Shown here one piece after another: positions 59,405 to 64,000 of a stretch of 64,000 nucleotides of DNA (its first letter is position 1; every line of letters begins with the position of its first letter). The translations under genes were made by a program, and so were the position numbers. A model generated the notes under the pieces. It saw only the letters and a program-made list of their open reading frames with translations. It searched no databases and was not told the origin of the DNA. The DNA is taken from NCBI GenBank assembly GCA_027943335.1, contig BSBK01002080.1:1306001-1370000 (forward strand), given 5' to 3'. This stretch comes from Chamaecyparis obtusa (lineage: Eukaryota > Streptophyta > Pinopsida > Cupressales > Cupressaceae).

Positions 59405-61685
59405 TAACCTTGGGTGAAGCAAGAAAGCAAGATGAAGACAACTGAAAAATGACCTGATTCAAGAAGATCGAATGATGCAACCTTGTCAAGATTGAATTGA
59501 TTAAAGATTAGATCAGACATAAATGAAGGATACTATGCCACAGTAGTGTGGGTAGATGCCCAACAGATGGCGGGAATGAGCTCACAACACTTAGCCATTT
59601 TAGTAACAAGACTGAATTTGAAGATAATTTTGACAAGGTTTTGACACAAGATGAAAAAGACTCAAATCGATAAATCAGAAGACAAAATCAGACTCAAGAG
59701 CTCACTTGAGGAAAATGAATGAATTTTTTCTAGTTTCTGCTCTATTCCTAACATAGTGATTTGCTCGACAGATTCTAGAAATAGGCTATAAAAACTGAGT
59801 CTCTGACAATTTTGACAACTTTCTAGCAATTTTTCAAAATTTCTCAAACAACTTTCTGCAGGATCGTACAATAGTGGGTGTGCTCTGAAATGATAGTTAA
59901 CAAAACTTGTATGACAATTGCAAAGCTCACATGATAGTTGATAGCAGGGTTTTGGCTTTTTACTTTTGACTTGTGGTAAAACTCGTATGACACTATACAA
60001 GCTATCATATGACAATAGAGGGGTTCTGAAATGACAATTACCAAAACTCATATGACTTTTTGACCTTGTGGGATGAATTTTGACTCCAGAAAGGAATTTT
60101 ACTTTAGATTTTGCAAATTTTTGGTCTTCAATTTCAGATTATTCACAAATTTTTCTATTCAAGTTTGAAGATTATTCTAGAATCATTCATTTTCAGTAAC
60201 CAAATAGATAAACAAGCACACAAAACAACAAGCAAGTGATTCCAAGCACATCTAAAAATAATGAACAGGGGACAAAGAAACCTTGTGCATGAACAATCAA
60301 GTGACTAAATGTGCTAATCCCTAGGAGTGCTAATTGTGTATGTTCCAAAAAGTTTTTCAAAAATGCACATATTCCTAGAAAAATGAAAATTTTGCCTCAC
60401 TACAGTTTGTAGTAATGGTCTGACTCTACAACTTTTGTGATCTCAAGAGGGCAAGCTTCAATCCAGGCACACCAGGGTTTTGACATAGTCTGAGAAATTA
60501 ATCAATCAGGAGCTACTAGAGAGATCTAATAGCCCAACAAGAGACCGCACCTGTGAAGATTTCCTCCACAAGGACATTTATATAGAGGTTGTTGCTACCA
60601 TGGTGAAAATGGCTATTATCACTTGAGGTTCCATCCACGTGGTTGACTCAATTAAGGGAATATCCACTATGGTTAACCCTCTCTAAAGGTGACTCACAAA
60701 AGATACCACATGGAGACTGGTTCCAGATTCAAGGATTTGAGTTTCTGATACTACCCAAAAAGGTAGTAGAGCATAGTCCTCTAGCCTTTTCACTTTTAAC
60801 CTAAACAAAGTAGATAGATTAATCCAACATGCTAAGACCAAGATTATCTCACAAAGATCTATGATGTCAACCGCTTATGATCTATCAACCCCTCCGGAGA
60901 GAGAATGTATCAATAAAAATTAGAAGACACACGAATCTAGTAGAACGTTAGACTCTCTTAGTAACCTCCCTACCTACAAGGGGATCCCTCATCAAGAGGA
61001 GCTTCACATGCATGAACAAGCGGAAGAAGCCCACTCTCTCAAGATCATCCACAAATAGTGTTCATAGGGCCTATTTCCTATGTTTAATAGATATGAAGAA
61101 AGTAAACCTATGTTCATTTTATAGCTCAAAATGAAGTTTGTGATATGAAAGCAAGAAAAGTCACACAAGCTTGACATGTGTGAGTTTATTTTAATCCAAA
61201 TTAAAATGTTATCAACTTGAGGAGAATATTTGAATTCTTCATAATGCGCTTAGTAGATTTTACCTATTTTAGTAATTTAGTTGTGCTTTTTCCAATCAGA
61301 TTTAGCATATATCAGTCAAAAATAGAAGATTTCAATTGTTAGGGTTAGCTGTTAGTCTAAATCTAAAAAATTACAAAAAATTTTGAAATGACAATGGACT
61401 CCTGGAGTCAAAACTCGTACAACAGTGGGTTACCCCCCAGACAATAGTCGGGAAACTCGTACGATAGTGCATATCTTCTCATATGACAATAGAGCTCCCA
61501 AACGACAATGTGTACCTTCTAATACAAGTCTTGATAGAATCAACTATCGTACGATAGTGGGTACTTCTTGGTATGACTTTTGTCAAAAATTCATACAAAA
61601 AATGTATGGACATAAAATAAAAGATCACAGTTTTAACCAAAAAATGACAACAAATTGATAGAAATTGAATGGAAACCCGTTTCAA
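59405..61685 (-). other. Leader of element D with TCGTACGA-motif arrays; no gene seen
   Basis: Collinear with the A leader. Motif clusters lie at about 59850-60060 and 61390-61610. The intervening part aligns with A 5110-6560, and its short ORFs are not conserved. Confidence 0.6.
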
Positions 61686-61704
61686 GTTCCCACGGTGGGC
61701 GCTA
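61686..61704 (-). other. Primer-binding site of element D (tRNA-Lys type)
   Basis: The minus strand reads TAGCGCCCACCGTGGGAAC, four bases inside the LTR. It matches the tRNA-Lys(CUU) site with a few substitutions at both ends. Confidence 0.8.
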
Positions 61705-61708
61705 GAAA

Positions 61709-64000
61709 TGTGTGTGTGAATTTTGTACCTAGCTGTAAACACAACACTTTAGTAAAACATTAGAGGTTAGCAAAAATCAAAATTGTGCAATGAAATGGAA
61801 ACTAAGCTAACCAGGTGATTTACGGCCTTCTAGTAGATGTGAGTATGACATTCTCAAATCAGACTGAGACCAATGACAATGCAACACCTAAACGAAGGGT
61901 TTGAATGCAAAATATTAAAGACTATATTAATGTAGATTAATCTATATTTTTGTATTTTCTATGCAATATTATGAAATCTATATGAATCTAAGCTAGAAAT
62001 GAAATGGAATGTAGATTTAATCTAAGAATTCTATGAAGGATATGAAATCTATGATATGAAACTATGCAAAAACTATGAAAGATTATGCTCAACTATGAAA
62101 GATCTGACAAATTGCCTGTTGCAAGTGCTTAATCCTTCAATTGCCAATTCACCAGAGTAATTGTGCAAATTTGAGTGTTTATGATTATGAAGAGCTGAGC
62201 CTTGATTTTATAGAAATCTAGGGCTTTGAGGATGCATTGAGAAAAGCCATAAATCACTCTTGATAACCTCAGGTTGATTTTTGAGTTATCAGGAAATCGG
62301 AGATAATTAACTCACAAAAATCATGCAAAAGCAATCTTTAACTAAAAATAGAGTTTTAGATCAAATTTCAACTCATCATCAGATGTTGAGTTTCAATTTT
62401 AAAATTGATTGTTAATTTCTAGTTGCCTGCTTTTCTGATTGTGCATGATTTATTGTGAATTAATTTAAAAATAAAGTGATTTATTCTCAACTTAACTGAT
62501 TTTTGGATTAAAACAATTGATTTATGGGTTAATCAATTATTAAATCAAATTTTATTCCAAAACTATATTATTAAATATTGACAACTGACTTTAATTAATT
62601 AAATAGGAATTTAATCAATTAGTCATAAGATTTTTGATTTATTGTCAAAATTAAATAATACAATTTAAGAATAAATATAATTAAATTTAATTAAACAATT
62701 AATTGGTAGTATTTGTGTGTGTGAATTTTGTACCTGATCTGTAGACACAACACCTCAGTGAAATATTAGAGGTTAGTTGAAATTGAAATCGTGCAATGAA
62801 TTGAAAGCTAAACTAACCAGGTGATTTACTGCCTTCTAATAGGTGCGAGTATGATATTCTCAGATTGTTATCGAGATCAGTGACCTTGACGACACCTAAA
62901 TGAAGGATTTCAATGCAAAACTGATATGAAATATGAATGCAATTAATTTTTATTTTTTTAATTTTCTATGCAATGATATGATCAAAACTGATATGAATCT
63001 AGAATCTAAGATGAAATTGATATGCAATACAATTAATCTAACAATGATATGCTAAAATATGAATGATCTCACAAAGTTGTTGATTTGCAAAGAAGCTTTG
63101 ATTCTCCAGATACGAATTCTTCAGCGTGATTATGCAATTCTTGTGGATGATTTGAGATGAGCTAAAGCCTTAATTTATAAAAATCTAGGGCTTTGGAGGT
63201 GCATGAATAAAAGTCATAAATCACTCAGATTAACTCAGCTTGATTTTTGAGTTATTTGATTATAAACAATAATTAACTCACAAAAACATGCAAAAGCAGA
63301 GTTCAACTCAAAAAAGAGTTTATATTTAATTGATAATTGATAGTTGTCTATTTTTCTAATTGTGCATGTTTTATTTATGAATTAATTTAATAATAAAGTG
63401 ATGTATTTCCAACTTAACTGATTTTGAAAAATAAAACAATTGATTTATGGGTTAATCAATTATTTTTCAAACTTTTATTCAAAAACAAAATTATTAAAAA
63501 TTGACAACTTGCTTTAATTAATTAAATAAGAATTTAATCAATTATTCATAGGATTTTGGGTTTATTGTCAAAATTAAATAATACAATTTAGGAATAAATA
63601 GAATTAACCTCAATTAAATAATTAAATGGCAGAATTAAATCTAATTAATGAAATATTGAGAATATTCAATTAATCAAACTTTAGGATAAATAGGGTTTAT
63701 TGCCAAATAATCATTGAATTAAAGATAATTATGATAATTAGGAATATTACTAAGAATATTCCCTGATGTAGAATTTGAGATAATCAATTAGGATTCAATG
63801 ATCTGGAGATGTGCCTTAGGTTAGGACTTCAATGTCGATTTCATTCGATATGTTGATATAGGAGGTTAATGAACCTATAGCCCATTTTTGGGGTATTATA
63901 GTATTAAATCTGATTAATTAAATATTTAGAATATTGAATTAATCAAACTTTAGGATAAATAAGATTTATCACCAAAGAATTATTAAATTAAGAATAATTA
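61709..64000 (-). repeat. 5' LTR of element D, interrupted and cut by window end
   Basis: 61709-62713 and 63901-64000 together match the inner part of 40144-41415. A solo LTR of the A/B subfamily (62714-63900) interrupts it. The last bases of the LTR lie beyond 64000. Confidence 0.92.
62714..63900 (-). mobile_element. Solo LTR of the A/B family, 1187 bp, TSD GTATT
   Basis: A complete LTR with neither PBS nor internal sequence, flanked by GTATT at 62709-62713 and 63901-63905. Its plus-strand right end reads TTATA where other copies have TTACA, one change in the terminal CA. It sits inside the 5' LTR of a related element. Confidence 0.93.

Larger units (their letters stand above)
40144..64000 (-). 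mobile_element. Element D: pol-bearing Ty3/gypsy element (tRNA-Lys type) with nested insertions
   Basis: Minus-strand order: 5' LTR (61709 to beyond the window, split by a solo LTR), PBS, leader, gag-protease, inserted block H1/H2, RT, RNase H, integrase, polypurine tract, 3' LTR (40144-41415). No chromodomain is seen, and the PBS, gag and protease style fits the non-chromovirus Tat/Athila-type branch. The LTRs differ by about 5 percent by eye. Many stops and at least one frameshift inactivate it. Confidence 0.9.

Overview
The window is AT-rich plant nuclear DNA built almost entirely from nested LTR retrotransposons and their fragments. I see no intact host gene, no rRNA or tRNA gene and no CRISPR array. 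Primer-binding sites matching plant tRNA-Lys(CUU), tRNA-Arg(ACG) and tRNA-iMet, a chromodomain integrase, and a plant mobile domain (PMD) pseudogene place it in a seed plant. The long, deeply nested and decayed repeats would suit a large-genome plant such as a conifer, but that is inference.

Layout. Positions 1-8610 hold element A, a minus-strand Ty3/gypsy element whose 3' end lies left of the window. It inserted into F, a minus-strand LTR fragment (8611-8892 and 15256-15636). F also received a complete chromovirus (8893-15250, plus strand, 855-bp LTRs, TSD GAGTT). F lies in C, a plus-strand gypsy element (15637-about 16451, resuming at about 37456 and ending with its 3' LTR at 39605). C is interrupted by a PMD pseudogene unit (16452-37455, minus strand) with its own TATA box and one intron. 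In that intron sits E (19149-37068, plus strand), a gag-bearing gypsy element without pol. In E's gag sits B (22632-33935, minus strand, TSD GTTGT), a full-length non-autonomous relative of A.

To the right, 39606-40143 is a fragment (G) of another LTR. From 40144 to the window end lies D, the minus-strand pol-bearing relative of A, B and C: 3' LTR, integrase, RNase H, RT, protease and gag, leader, tRNA-Lys PBS, and 5' LTR. D carries a copia-like LTR (H1, about 47737-49084) next to a block with a decayed 1157-codon ORF of unknown function (H2). A 426-bp solo LTR (TSD TAGAT) splits gag, and a solo LTR of the A/B family (TSD GTATT) sits in D's 5' LTR.

How the parts relate. D shows what an autonomous member of the family looked like. 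A and B kept D-type LTRs, PBS, PPT, leader motifs and the integrase C-terminus, but replaced most of gag-pol with a separate Ser/Pro/Asp-rich ORF. That ORF is still open for 633 codons in A. Most disabling changes in long frames are in-frame stops that can be explained by C-to-T changes at Gln or Arg codons, as expected for methylated, silenced DNA. Three are supported directly by comparing copies. B's LTRs and the chromovirus LTRs each differ by roughly 2 percent, so both are fairly recent. E and D are older.
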